From G965216745 sp965216745 (lineage in GTDB: Bacteria; Pseudomonadota; Alphaproteobacteria; Rickettsiales; Anaplasmataceae): DNA of 64,000 nucleotides. This document shows positions 27,289-36,910 of this stretch, piece by piece. Each line of letters starts with the position of its first letter. The stretch's first letter is position 1. The stretch is taken from assembly GCA_965216745.1 (NCBI GenBank), contig OZ244191.1, positions 744,001 through 808,000 of the forward strand. Direction: 5' to 3'. Below the pieces are notes generated by a model. That model did not search any database. It was not told the origin of the DNA and saw only the letters and a program-made list of their open reading frames with translations. The position numbers and the translations under genes were made by a program.

Positions 27289-29778
27289 CTATTTCTTATT
27301 CCCACTTGAGTTGTCTGCTTCAAACTCTGAAGCTCGAAATTTCTGTGGTTCTCTTGAAGGTTTCTTAAGAGGTTTTTTGTTTTTTTTGAATACACTACTT
27401 GATCCACCATCTTGAATATCTTTAGAATGTATTTTTTTTGAAATTTTATTAATCAATCCTTTTTTTTCTTTGGATGCACTACTTGATTCATCATCTTGAA
27501 TATCTTTAGAACCTGATTTTTTTGAAGTTTTCTTAAAAAGTTTTTCTAATTTCTGTGTCATAGAACTTGATTTACTATCTTTTGCTTTTAATTCTTTGGT
27601 TTCATAAAGTTGTTCTTCTGTAACTTGATCATCAATTTTATGCAATCCTTCTTGTGCATATAGTTCAGTACTACTTACTGATTGTTCTTCATCAAATTCT
27701 CGATTTAAACTATGTTCTGAACTATGTAATTTTTTATCACCTTTTTCATTTTTATTATCATCTATATTAGAAGTTGTTGTAGTGCTATACAAATTTCCTG
27801 TGTTTGAATTTAATGAGTTTTGATGTGGTAGTCCTTTTTCCTCATCATTCGACAATGAAGTAGAAGAATTTTCTTTAGAAGAATTGGGATTGTTTCCTCT
27901 ATTTGAGGCTAAAGGATATGTTTTAAGATCTTTTTCATTTGGTCTATAAGAAGTGTTTGTTTCTAATCCATTATTTTCCGATCTATATTTATATGTTTCA
28001 TCTTCATGATGAATTTCAACAAAATTTACTCCTATGCCTGTTTCAGAATCATGTTTTGTTATAGATTGTTCTTGATTGTTTTCATTACTTGCTGATGAAG
28101 TTACTATTTTTTTTGGAGATTTAGATTTAGATTTTTTTTTGCTACTTGGTATGTGTTTTTTTAATTGCTTTTTTAATCTTTTAGTTATATCCTTACGTTT
28201 GCTCCTCTTTCCCTGAGTTATTGTTATTGTATCCTCCTTTTGAGGACTCAATAAAGGTTTATCTGGCTCTGAAGTCTCTTTTTTATCTTTTTTATTTTTC
28301 TTTAATTTTGTACTTCCTTCAGTAATTTCTTCATTAGGTCCGATACCCTTTTCTCTTTGTATCGGAAAAGTTTGTTCTGTTTCTATTGATTGTTCTGTTT
28401 TTTCTGATATATTATTTTCTGTACTTTTAGAAAATAATATATCATATAAATTGGAAATTTTTGATATCAAAATACTACCTAATAATTTAATTTTATTTGT
28501 AAAGCGTAAAAAGATTCCTTCAGAGCTTTCTGGCTGATTAGGTGATTTGAATAGTGAAGCAAAACTAATTTTAGTTTTTTTCTTTGGTGTAATTGTTTTC
28601 ATTGTCCTGAAAACATTCGTCATATAAGGCTTTATGTTTTTCAAGTATAAAAAACCATCATTGCTCAAGATACCTCCTCTTTTTTCAACGCCATGCCTTA
28701 ACTTGTGTGAAACATTCAAAGCTGTATCAATAGTTGTTCTAATGTCCATTTTTTGATTGAATCTAACTGTTATGTTTTCTAATATATGAATGACCCCAAA
28801 TCCAGTTTTACGAAAGTTTCCATATTCGTATCCATATTGTTTTGAAAATTCTTCAATCATTTTGCTTAAATGAAGTTTTTCTGATAGGTATTTATCGTTG
28901 ATTGAATTTTTTATTGTTTCGACATGGCTTTTAATACTATTAAATTTCTCGAAATCTCTTAGATCAGTTTTTTGATGTTTTGCGTAAATATATTCATATT
29001 CATTTCTTATCTTTGCCAGAAGATCAATAATTTCATTTTTTTTGGCTATTTTGTTTAAGATTATTTCTTTACGAGAAGCTTCTGTTGAATTTTTATCTTT
29101 AAGAGTTTTTTCAAATTGTTCAATTTCTGTGTTTAAATCATGGATTTTATTTCTATTTTTTTGGATCTTTAAAATAGATTCAGTAATACTATTTAATAAC
29201 TTCTCTAAGGTTTGTATTGTTTTGTATTGATGTTCGAAGTTTGCTTTATTTGTTATAGCTTCAGTCAAGTCATATGAATCATTTTCTTTGAATATTTCAG
29301 ATAATTCCTTATTTGCTAAGATGTACTCATATAGGTATTTTTTCTTGTATTTAGCTGCATCTGAAAATTTCTTTACCGCCTCTTCCGCATCTTCTTTTAT
29401 ATATTTCGAATATACTTCTTTTTTTGTATCAAAACCTTTTATTATAAGTTTATATATTTCTTTAGATTTTTTTTTAATTTCATCATCATATTCTTTGATA
29501 TTATCATTAAGATTTACAATCTCTGCTTTTATAATCAATGCTATCTTATTATTTATCGATTCTGTATCTCTATCTATAGATTCTGTATCTCTATCTATAG
29601 ATTCTGTATCTCTATCTATCTTTATTTTTTCTTTTGTATCTTTTATAATAAGCTTTATTTGATCTATTTCTTCTTTTATACTTTGTTTTTTGTTTTGTTT
29701 GTAACTTTTTTGTAATCTTTTTAATTCTTCATCTAAAAAAATCTTTTTATGATTTAACCTTTGTTTATCTTCAGTCAT
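27289..29778 (-). CDS. Large orphan coiled-coil, Lys/Ser-rich protein (829 aa)
   Basis: Not recognised. The first 320 residues are charged and predicted coiled coil, including three perfect IDRDTES heptads at about 53-74 encoded by a 21-bp tandem repeat. A middle segment (about 320-420, VIHILENITVRFNQKMDIRT and following) is less simple. The last 400 residues are low-complexity Lys/Ser/Glu/Asn. Near the end, the module SKDIQDDESSSASKEKKGLI is followed by a second copy, SKDIQDGGSSSVFKKNKKPL. No membrane segment or signal peptide is seen, so it is cytoplasmic or exported by a non-Sec route. A purine-rich ribosome-binding site (GAGAGGGAGAA) directly precedes ATG 29778. A type IV effector is one possibility, unproven. 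Confidence 0.65.
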   Translation of the reverse strand: MTEDKQRLNHKKIFLDEELKRLQKSYKQNKKQSIKEEIDQIKLIIKDTKEKIKIDRDTESIDRDTESIDRDTESINNKIALIIKAEIVNLNDNIKEYDDEIKKKSKEIYKLIIKGFDTKKEVYSKYIKEDAEEAVKKFSDAAKYKKKYLYEYILANKELSEIFKENDSYDLTEAITNKANFEHQYKTIQTLEKLLNSITESILKIQKNRNKIHDLNTEIEQFEKTLKDKNSTEASRKEIILNKIAKKNEIIDLLAKIRNEYEYIYAKHQKTDLRDFEKFNSIKSHVETIKNSINDKYLSEKLHLSKMIEEFSKQYGYEYGNFRKTGFGVIHILENITVRFNQKMDIRTTIDTALNVSHKLRHGVEKRGGILSNDGFLYLKNIKPYMTNVFRTMKTITPKKKTKISFASLFKSPNQPESSEGIFLRFTNKIKLLGSILISKISNLYDILFSKSTENNISEKTEQSIETEQTFPIQREKGIGPNEEITEGSTKLKKNKKDKKETSEPDKPLLSPQKEDTITITQGKRSKRKDITKRLKKQLKKHIPSSKKKSKSKSPKKIVTSSASNENNQEQSITKHDSETGIGVNFVEIHHEDETYKYRSENNGLETNTSYRPNEKDLKTYPLASNRGNNPNSSKENSSTSLSNDEEKGLPHQNSLNSNTGNLYSTTTTSNIDDNKNEKGDKKLHSSEHSLNREFDEEQSVSSTELYAQEGLHKIDDQVTEEQLYETKELKAKDSKSSSMTQKLEKLFKKTSKKSGSKDIQDDESSSASKEKKGLINKISKKIHSKDIQDGGSSSVFKKNKKPLKKPSREPQKFRASEFEADNSSGNKK
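29558..29620. repeat. Three 21-bp tandem repeats in the coiled-coil gene
   Basis: Copies at 29558-29578, 29579-29599 and 29600-29620. They are identical except for the last base of the third. Each encodes the heptad IDRDTES on the minus strand. A length equal to a coiled-coil heptad means copy-number changes would preserve the helix register. Confidence 0.95.
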
Positions 29779-30336
29779 TTCTCCCTCTCAATTCATTTTT
29801 TTGTGAATATTCAACAATTATAATTACCACTTGCTCTTGCAAGCTATATATTTATATATTAACTATAACCTGAAACAGTAAACTATTTACTAACAAATAA
29901 GAATTTATTAACACTTCAATGACGTGTTATAAACAGTAGAGTAGTAAATTCTTGACTTATCGGGAGTGTAAAATTAATATAAAAATGCAACAAACAACAT
30001 GTTTGTGAGTTATATGACTAATTATGTTTTATATATGAATATAATAAAGCAAAAGTTGTGTATATAAATATATACTTTAGATTTTAATTATAGGATATTC
30101 AGAGTATTATGAATTATTTTTCAGGAAGTTTTACTTAACATATACTTTTAAATTAAACTCAACAAAGATACAAATCATCAATCTTGAAAAAATAAACATA
30201 TAGTGAGCTATTTTATATAGTTGTAAATCATTCTAATTCAATCAACTTTTAAAAGAACTTTTTTTTACATCATATTTTTCGGCACAAATAGTCTGAGTGA
30301 GATTTTATTTTTTCCTACTTAATTGATTCATTAGAT
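29779..30336. other. Long non-coding stretch upstream of the 829-aa gene
   Basis: About 560 A+T-rich bases with stops in all frames. Apart from the ribosome-binding site next to 29778 nothing is recognised. It probably carries the promoter for the coiled-coil gene. Confidence 0.35.
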
Positions 30337-30687
30337 TCACCTACGGAGCTTGTGATTTATTGCTTTGTTATTTTTGTCTAGCTCTACATCTTCATTTGTT
30401 GCTATTATTGATGTAGTTCCATCCAATAGTGCATTTCCTTATATTTAAATTAATTATACGTGCAACATGTAGTTTGTTTATTGCAATATATGTTGTTTGC
30501 TATTCTTTCTGCTATTGTTAGGTTTTTTTTATGAGACATTGGATAAATTATTTTAGAAGCAATGGGTATGAAGTTGTTTTCTTTTCAATTCCAAGGAGAG
30601 ATATTTTTTAAAGCTGTTTTTTTTTGCGATATTTACAATATCATCATTCAAATGAAAGATACACACATAGTAAGCACTAATAACTTA
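30337..30687 (-). pseudogene. Remnant of a decayed orphan gene
   Basis: On the minus strand the reading is VISAYYVCIFHLNDDIVNIA, then KKNSFKKYLSLELKRKQLHT and a stop. After a frame change it continues KKNLTIAERIANNIYCNKQT, stop, and after another change ALLDGTTSIIATNEDVELDK, ending at a TGA at 30339-30337. The pieces have coding-like composition but are broken by stops and frame changes. I infer a dead gene of the same general type as the neighbouring orphans. No relative could be identified. Confidence 0.4.
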
Positions 30688-30876
30688 ATTAACTAGTTAG
30701 AATTCTAAGAGTTTAAATTATAAGCACTTTTTAAAAGTCAACAAATATTCATGTTGGAGTCAAAAGATATTATACTATATGGAATATTTCCTGTATGTTT
30801 TTCTGTACTTGCAGCATGAATATTTTGTCTGAAATTTTGTGCATTATATGCAGAATGTGTAATGTTTTTTGGTTTT

Positions 30877-31383
30877 TTATTTATTATTCATTACTTTTGG
30901 ATTGAAATGCACTGCATGAGCTCCATTAAGTCGTGTATTTGATGTATTGATAGCATGATGATTTTGATTATCTTGAAAGCGTTTATTGTTTTTTGGGTTA
31001 GTTGAAATTGAATGTTGATTTTGATCAATAGAATGAAAAACTGGTTGTGCTGGAAACCGCGGGGCATGATTAACTGTTGTTGGTACTGCATGAGCTACCG
31101 GGTGATTAGGAACTATTGTTGGTACTGCACGAGCTACCGGGTGATGAGATATTGGTATTGCACGAGGGTGATTAGGAACTATTGTTGGTACTACACGAGG
31201 GTGATGAGGAACTATTGTTGTTCCTCCATGAAGAACTGGAGTTTGTGTATTTGTTGTTACTTGTGTATTTCCAAAAAGAGCATTTAAAGCAACTATTATA
31301 GCAATTATTACAATAAGAGTAATAAGAGTAATAATTGTAGTAGCTATAGTGCAAGTTCTAGTGTGTGATGCTATGATTCTCAT
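30877..31383 (-). CDS. Orphan membrane-anchored His/Pro-repeat protein (168 aa)
   Basis: A 168-residue protein with one membrane segment (about residues 12-38) followed by a His/Pro/Val-rich region. Residues 57-103 hold imperfect repeats around VPTIVPNHP, with spacers of the type RAIPISHHPVARA. The C-terminal 60 residues are Asn/His/Gln-rich. AGGT eight bases before ATG 31383 supports the start. The His-Pro repeats could bind metal ions or adopt an extended polyproline-like rod outside the membrane; both are guesses. Family not recognised. The tandem DNA repeats suggest the region changes length readily. Confidence 0.6.
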   Translation of the reverse strand: MRIIASHTRTCTIATTIITLITLIVIIAIIVALNALFGNTQVTTNTQTPVLHGGTTIVPHHPRVVPTIVPNHPRAIPISHHPVARAVPTIVPNHPVAHAVPTTVNHAPRFPAQPVFHSIDQNQHSISTNPKNNKRFQDNQNHHAINTSNTRLNGAHAVHFNPKVMNNK

Positions 31384-31477
31384 TTAAATTACCTATATAT
31401 AAAAAATCCAATAAAAAGACTTAAATTCAACGAATAAAAAGTTTTTGTTAATATCGATTATATCACAATCAAGATTG

Positions 31478-31618
31478 TTAGTCTAGATGTATTGTTAAAG
31501 TTTTCATAGATTTGATTTTTATGAATTCAGCAGATGATTTAATCTTAACATCTAAAGCAATGAATGAGAATTTTTTATTTTTTGCATGAACTAAAGAGAA
31601 TTTATTGTGCTGATTGAA
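31478..31618 (-). pseudogene. 46-codon open fragment, probable 3' end of a lost gene
   Basis: The minus strand is open from 31618 to a TAA at 31480-31478 and reads FNQHNKFSLVHAKNKKFSFI followed by ALDVKIKSSAEFIKIKSMKT. The composition is more coding-like than the surroundings, but there is no start codon near its 5' end, which abuts the 179-bp duplication. I treat it as a truncated gene end whose upstream part was lost. The family is unknown. Confidence 0.35.
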
Positions 31619-31979
31619 TTAGCAGAGATACAATTAATAAACAAAAGTGGAATTCTTTGTATTCTATGTCTTGAAGACTTAATTTCTTGTTGAAGTTAAT
31701 GGGGGTAAGTGGCTACCATGCTTGGAAATATCAATAGAGAAAAGCAATGGAGCCACAAAATATCCAGAATGGAATAAAGAAAGGAACTGAATATTAATTA
31801 GCAGAGATACAATTAATAAACAAAAGTGCAATTCTTTGTATTCTATGTCTTGAAGACTTAATTTCTTGTTGAAGTTAATGGGGGTAAGTGGCTACCATGC
31901 TTGGAAATATCAATAGAGAAAATCAATGGAGCCACAAAATATCCAGAATGGAATAAAGAAAGGAACTGAATATTAATTA
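31617..31979. repeat. 179-bp tandem duplication
   Basis: Positions 31617-31795 and 31796-31974 are tandem copies, and the match extends five more bases to 31979. Only two mismatches were found (31650 G versus 31829 C, 31744 G versus 31923 T). Within each copy the plus strand has a short open stretch FLVEVNGGKWLPCLEISIEK continuing to PEWNKERN and a stop, possibly the end of a decayed gene. The high G content (GGGGGTAAGTGG) is unusual for this DNA. No terminal inverted repeats or transposase were seen. Confidence 0.92.
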
Positions 31980-32078
31980 AAATATAGATCTGAAAATTAA
32001 AATAATTCCAGATTACGTAGAAGACTTTTTATATCTTGGGCAGCAATCTCTATCTAATAAGATCTTAGGCAATATACT

Positions 32079-32423
32079 TCATATAATCTTTGACTCCATA
32101 TCTTTCTTGATAAAGTCTTTGATATCATATAGTCTATCTGTTGGTTCTATTCGAGAATCTTCAGAAAGAAGCTTAATTTTATGTAAACCTTTTTTTAAAG
32201 TTGCATTTGATTCTTGAATATCTGAGTTTTCTTTTTGTAAAGATTTCAATTCTGCATTTAAATTCTTTTCTGCCTCTTCTTTGCCAGAAGAATGTGATGC
32301 AGCAATAACCAAAGCAAAAAGTATAATCAAAATTACAGTAGCAGATACTGCTAAAATAACAGTTTTTAGGATTTGGGATGAATTAAACTTCAAAAGATCA
32401 GTTGCATTATCATTCATAAACAT
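32079..32423 (-). CDS. Small orphan membrane protein with coiled coil (114 aa)
   Basis: A 114-residue protein: a short polar N-terminus, one strong membrane helix (about 17-43, LKTVILAVSATVILIILFAL), then a charged coiled coil (about 50-85, EEAEKNLNAELKSLQKENSD) and a polar end. GAGGT four bases upstream of ATG 32423 gives a good start; a second ATG two codons later is possible. The fold is that of a bitopic protein with a soluble helical stalk. Family and role are unknown. It lies at the edge of the second orphan island next to ispD. Confidence 0.65.
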   Translation of the reverse strand: MFMNDNATDLLKFNSSQILKTVILAVSATVILIILFALVIAASHSSGKEEAEKNLNAELKSLQKENSDIQESNATLKKGLHKIKLLSEDSRIEPTDRLYDIKDFIKKDMESKII

Positions 32424-32664
32424 ATTTACCTCATAAAATATTAAATTAAAATCAAATAGTATTTATCTCAAATAAGAAACAAATAACTAATCGTGTTAAA
32501 AACTATTTTAACTTAAATTTAACAAGAAGTCTACCCCATTATATTAAAATATATAACATTATGAAAATAAATGACAACATCTGATCAAAAAATATTTTAT
32601 ATAATTTTTCTTTGTCTGTACAGATATCACATCAATTTTGTATCACAATAATTTTTTCTATCAA

Positions 32665-33342
32665 TCAAAATATATCAGAATCCGTACTATGAGTTATCTT
32701 GATATTAGAGATTTCGCCTTTCACAAAATTAATTATAGAGCCTCCATTAAACATCACACTAGATTCATCAGTGAAAATATCAAAATTTTCTACCTCGGTC
32801 TTATTATAAATTTTTCTCATGGCATTAAAATGAAATCCTTGAGGAGTTTGCACATAAAATAGATTTTTTCTTGGAATATAACTAGATATTTGATCCACCT
32901 CAACATAGCACACAGTGTCATTAATAGAGCAAACAGGAACAATGCATTCATTTGACTCTAGAGCATTAATGACCCTCCATATTAAATCAGAGCTCAAGAA
33001 AGGCCTACAACCATCATGAACAAGCACAAAATCAAAATCCATCTGTGACAAGCGGTTTAAAGCAATTTTAATAGATTCAAATCTACTATTCCCGCAAGGC
33101 AGTAAAATATGATTAATATGATTTTTTACCTTTGATCGATACAAAGAAAAATGCTCCAGCTTTATTAAGCTAATAATTTTACTATCTGTACATGAAACCA
33201 AATCATCAAATGCTGAAATAGATTTTTGTATCATGGATGGAAAGCCTTTATACTGTTTTGGAACACTGGAACAAGAATTATATCTTTTTCCCAACCCACC
33301 GCCCATGATTATTACGGCTACTCTGATATTACTTGTTTGCAT
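32665..33342 (-). CDS. ispD: 2-C-methyl-D-erythritol 4-phosphate cytidylyltransferase
   Basis: A 225-residue IspD. IIMGGGLGKRY (residues 11-21) is the nucleotide-binding loop, with PKQY following at 28-31. VLVHDGCRPFLS near 107-118 and GFHFNAM near 171-177 are conserved. It transfers CMP from CTP to MEP in the non-mevalonate isoprenoid pathway, which supplies undecaprenyl phosphate via uppS and ubiquinone side chains for the ubiE pathway, both genes present here. Its start overlaps the end of mfd by 14 bases, indicating co-transcription and coupled translation. Confidence 0.93.
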   Translation of the reverse strand: MQTSNIRVAVIIMGGGLGKRYNSCSSVPKQYKGFPSMIQKSISAFDDLVSCTDSKIISLIKLEHFSLYRSKVKNHINHILLPCGNSRFESIKIALNRLSQMDFDFVLVHDGCRPFLSSDLIWRVINALESNECIVPVCSINDTVCYVEVDQISSYIPRKNLFYVQTPQGFHFNAMRKIYNKTEVENFDIFTDESSVMFNGGSIINFVKGEISNIKITHSTDSDIF

Positions 33343-36334
33343 TGCTTGATTCTATGAAATTGACAAAAAACTCAAAGAAAATGATCCCAAAATCTAAAGC
33401 ATCTGAAAGACTATGGTGTCGTTTTAATAAGAAAATCTCACCCAAGGGAGAAAGCTTGTAATTAATATTATAATTTTTTAATGCCTCTAAAATAAGATTA
33501 ATATCAAAATTTAACTCTTTACAAAAAGAAAAAGAAACACTACTAAATCCAATTTTGATCAAATTTATTTTAATTTTTCTGCAAAATATTTTTAATTCTG
33601 CAATCCTTAACAGGGATTGTAATTCTTCTGGCATGTCACCAATCTCTTCTATAAGAGAAGATGCAATTTGATCTATTTCTTCTGTAGAAGATACCTTACT
33701 AATCTCTTTGTACAACAGCATACGTTTTTTAAAATCAGATATATAGTTAGAAGGTATTCCTCTTGAGATTTGTATTTCAACTTTGACATCTTCATCTAAA
33801 ATGGGCTGAGCATTAATTGCATCTTTTAGCATGTCTTGATATATCTCCACACCTATTTCTTTGACTTGACCAGATTGCTTTTCACCAACAAGATTTCCAA
33901 AACCACGCATATCCATATCTTCACAGGCCAACGCTATGCTGTTTTTTATTGAATTAATTACTTTCAATCTTTTATAAGCAGCATCTTCTGAATTGATAGC
34001 TTTCTCAGTAGTGAAAATAGCAAAAGATGCTTTGTCTCTTCGACCTACCCTGCCTCTTAATTGATACAATTGAGATAAGCCAAACATATCAGCATTATGT
34101 ACAATAATAGTATTAACATCAGGTATGTCTAAACCAGATTCTACAATTGTAGTTGCAACCAAAACACCAAACTTATGTTCGTAAAAATCATTCATAATCT
34201 CATCAAGCGAACTGGAACTCATTTTACCGTGAGCAAAATTAACTTTAATATCCGGAAGAATTCGTGATAAAAAGAATATTATTTCATCTATATCTTTTAT
34301 CCTAGGACATACATATATAACCAATCCATTACGATTAACCTCATTTAAAATAGCATTCTTGATTTTTTCTTCATTGAAATTAATTACCGATGTCCTCACT
34401 GTTTTTCTATCAACAGGTGGAGTAGCAATTATATTCATACTCTTAATCATACTGATTGACATTTGTAAAGTTCTTGGAATTGGAGTAGCTGACATGGAAA
34501 GCATGTGCACCCTTCTAGAAATTTGCTTAAGCTTTTCTTTCTGCTTGACTCCAAAATTATGTTCTTCGTCAACTACAAACAAGCCTAAATTTTTAAATTC
34601 TACATTCATCAAAGAATGAGTTCCAATTATTATATCAATATTACCCTTCGATAGTTCTAGCTTTATATGCTCAGCATTAGTTTGATTTCCAAGAATCTTC
34701 TTGACTGTAACATGAGGGAACCTGCTTTTAAAAACTTTGAAATGTTGATTGCATAACAATCTAGTTGGCACCAGTATTGCAACTTGATATCCGGAAGACA
34801 CAACGTAAGCAGCAGCTCGTATTGCAATCTCAGTCTTCCCAAAGCCCGTGTCTCCACAAATCAATCTATCCATTATCACGCCACTTGACAAATCATTTTG
34901 TATATCACTTATTGCGTTGATTTGATCCTCCGTAAGATGATAATTTGGTTTTTGTAGAAAGTCTGTGTTGGTTATATCCATTTTTATTCCAGGTATAGAT
35001 TTTCTTATAGCAGCAGTTTTGATCAATTCATCTGCAATTAACTTTATTTTATCTTTTGCTGCAGCTTTTTTTATATTCCAGGCATTGCCTCCTAGTTTAT
35101 CCAATGAAATCCTATCGCTGTCTAATCCATATTTTTTTAAATCAGCTATATTCTCCACTGGTAATAATAATTTATCATTTCCATTGTATTGAATCTCAAG
35201 ACAATCAAAACTTATTGATCCAATTGCAACATTTTTAAGATCTATGAATTTCCCGAGACCATGATCAACATGTACCACAAGGTTTCCTGGTTCTATTGGA
35301 TTATTATGTATTTGTTTTTTTTTGTTTTTATTTTTATAGTAAGGAAATATATCATTCCAGCCTATTATTATAAAATCTTTTGTTGAAGCCCCTTTTCTTA
35401 TAGGCAACAACGCTATTCCAACTTCTTTAATATCACATATAGTGCTTATTGGATCCGCATTAATTTCAAAAAACTTCAAAGCATTCATTAATCGTAATCT
35501 GGCTCCTTCAGAAGGTGCGGAGATTATAATTTTGCGCAGATTTGTTTTTATTGTACTATTCAAGCTTCTATTTTTCAGGCTGATTTTTTCTTTTATGAAA
35601 TCAGTTAGCGATTTTAAAGAATCTTTGTTTTTCGTAAAAAGTGGAATTTCAAAGCATAGTTCTTTTTGATCTAATGTTTTTATATTTTTGATATTTGATT
35701 CAATGTTGGAGATTGAAATCACATTGAAGTCATCAAAATATTCAAGTGGACGCACAAAATCTTCCTTAAAAAAAGAAAAAGAAGACAGTAATACAGATTC
35801 AACTTTTTTATTATTAATCACAATAGATTCAACTTTGTTACCTATGAAATCTATCACAACATCTTGATTTGGAACTAATATGTTAACAATACCTCCGGAC
35901 ACAGAATATTCCCCAGAATGCATGGGTATATCAAGGTTTTCATATCCGTTTGATTCAAGAAATTCCAAAAGCTTTGAATGTGATAAATTTTGATTGTTGT
36001 TGATTTCTAGAGTATAATTGCATTTTACATCGTCATGGATAGGCATTTTTGAATTTATAGACTCTTTGTCAAGAATCACACATATTTCTTCGTTGCTTGT
36101 ATCTTTTTTCCCTCCAAATTCTAGTATATTTAAATACATTTGATATGAAGATAATTTATTTCCTGATAAATCTATAGTAAATGCTTTGATGTTGAAGAAT
36201 TTTAATATAGTGCTTATCAAATCAGATTGTTTGGTGTCATCTGTCACACAAATTAATCTTTTGATTTTATTTTTTAGCAAATCAACAATAATAACACAGT
36301 CATTAATGTCTTTGATATGTCCAATTTCAGACAT
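33329..36334 (-). CDS. mfd: Transcription-repair coupling factor
   Basis: About 1001 residues, shorter than the usual 1120-1150 because the N-terminal UvrB-like region is reduced. The RNA-polymerase-interacting CarD-like domain begins at PGNLVVHVDHGLGKF. The motor domain has Walker A CGDTGFGKTE, DEEHNFGVKQKEK and MSATPIPRTLQM, then VESGLDIPDVNT and QLYQLRGRVGR. Mfd removes stalled RNA polymerase and recruits UvrA. The frame is open to TTG 36370, but AGGAG seven bases upstream makes ATG 36334 the clear start. ispD follows with a 14-base overlap. Confidence 0.95.
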   Translation of the reverse strand: MSEIGHIKDINDCVIIVDLLKNKIKRLICVTDDTKQSDLISTILKFFNIKAFTIDLSGNKLSSYQMYLNILEFGGKKDTSNEEICVILDKESINSKMPIHDDVKCNYTLEINNNQNLSHSKLLEFLESNGYENLDIPMHSGEYSVSGGIVNILVPNQDVVIDFIGNKVESIVINNKKVESVLLSSFSFFKEDFVRPLEYFDDFNVISISNIESNIKNIKTLDQKELCFEIPLFTKNKDSLKSLTDFIKEKISLKNRSLNSTIKTNLRKIIISAPSEGARLRLMNALKFFEINADPISTICDIKEVGIALLPIRKGASTKDFIIIGWNDIFPYYKNKNKKKQIHNNPIEPGNLVVHVDHGLGKFIDLKNVAIGSISFDCLEIQYNGNDKLLLPVENIADLKKYGLDSDRISLDKLGGNAWNIKKAAAKDKIKLIADELIKTAAIRKSIPGIKMDITNTDFLQKPNYHLTEDQINAISDIQNDLSSGVIMDRLICGDTGFGKTEIAIRAAAYVVSSGYQVAILVPTRLLCNQHFKVFKSRFPHVTVKKILGNQTNAEHIKLELSKGNIDIIIGTHSLMNVEFKNLGLFVVDEEHNFGVKQKEKLKQISRRVHMLSMSATPIPRTLQMSISMIKSMNIIATPPVDRKTVRTSVINFNEEKIKNAILNEVNRNGLVIYVCPRIKDIDEIIFFLSRILPDIKVNFAHGKMSSSSLDEIMNDFYEHKFGVLVATTIVESGLDIPDVNTIIVHNADMFGLSQLYQLRGRVGRRDKASFAIFTTEKAINSEDAAYKRLKVINSIKNSIALACEDMDMRGFGNLVGEKQSGQVKEIGVEIYQDMLKDAINAQPILDEDVKVEIQISRGIPSNYISDFKKRMLLYKEISKVSSTEEIDQIASSLIEEIGDMPEELQSLLRIAELKIFCRKIKINLIKIGFSSVSFSFCKELNFDINLILEALKNYNINYKLSPLGEIFLLKRHHSLSDALDFGIIFFEFFVNFIESSNANK

Positions 36335-36763
36335 AAGCTGTCTCCTATGATTTGTTTTATAATTATCCAATTTTCATATTATTTTAGCAAAAATTATTAT
36401 CCGCTTTTATCTGAAGTTTGTTATATGACTATTTTTTTTGAAAATATATAATTTGGTAAAGAAATATAAGCAAATATGCGCTATGAAAAAATCCACACAA
36501 ATTGTAAAATTAATACTTAAAACTAAAAATTACAAAAACCGGAAAATATATTAATGAAAAATGCCTCATAAGACGAAGTGATTCGCACTAATAAAGCAAA
36601 TTTAATTGGTTTATTTTTCAGACATTGTAGCTACAAACGAAAAATAGAAATAAATTAAATTAATTAGTTTCATGTGGCTAAAAAGCTTTATAACCATTGA
36701 TTTATTTGTACATAAAATATATCATTATTAAATAAAGCTAAAGAATAGAAAAGTTTGCTTATC
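36335..36763. other. Intergenic region between mfd and an orphan gene
   Basis: About 430 bases of A+T-rich DNA separating divergent genes. The mfd ribosome-binding site lies at its left edge. Promoters for both directions are expected, but I could not single out convincing elements. No coding remnant was identified. Confidence 0.35.
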
Positions 36764-36910
36764 ATGAAAGCTCTCATCTTCTCAAAGAATTTAAACATAG
36801 TTAAAATCTTATTGATGGGTCTTTCTTTATCTCAACTATTAATTGAATCTTGTTTTTATAGAAATAATTATGTTACGAAACAAAAACCACATCAACAATG
36901 TCTTCAGTAG
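36764..36910 (+). other. 48-codon open frame resembling a lipoprotein signal, out of frame with the next gene
   Basis: ATG 36764 opens MKALIFSKNLNIVKILLMGL followed by SLSQLLIESCFYRNNYVTKQ, a basic then hydrophobic stretch ending in LIES-C, which looks like a weak lipobox. It stops at 36910 but overlaps the start of the 36870 gene in another frame. Deleting one base in the A5 run near 36890 would fuse it to that gene. It may therefore be the true 5' end of a frameshifted secreted lipoprotein gene, or a chance frame. Confidence 0.35.

Noticed and set aside
31012..31287. 91-codon Cys/Trp/Tyr-rich frame opposite the His/Pro-repeat gene
   Set aside because: A repeat-driven antisense shadow. The real gene has a membrane helix and a ribosome-binding site on the other strand.
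31617..31979. Insertion sequence
   Set aside because: No transposase frame, no terminal inverted repeats and no target-site duplication around the two 179-bp copies, so only a tandem duplication is supported.
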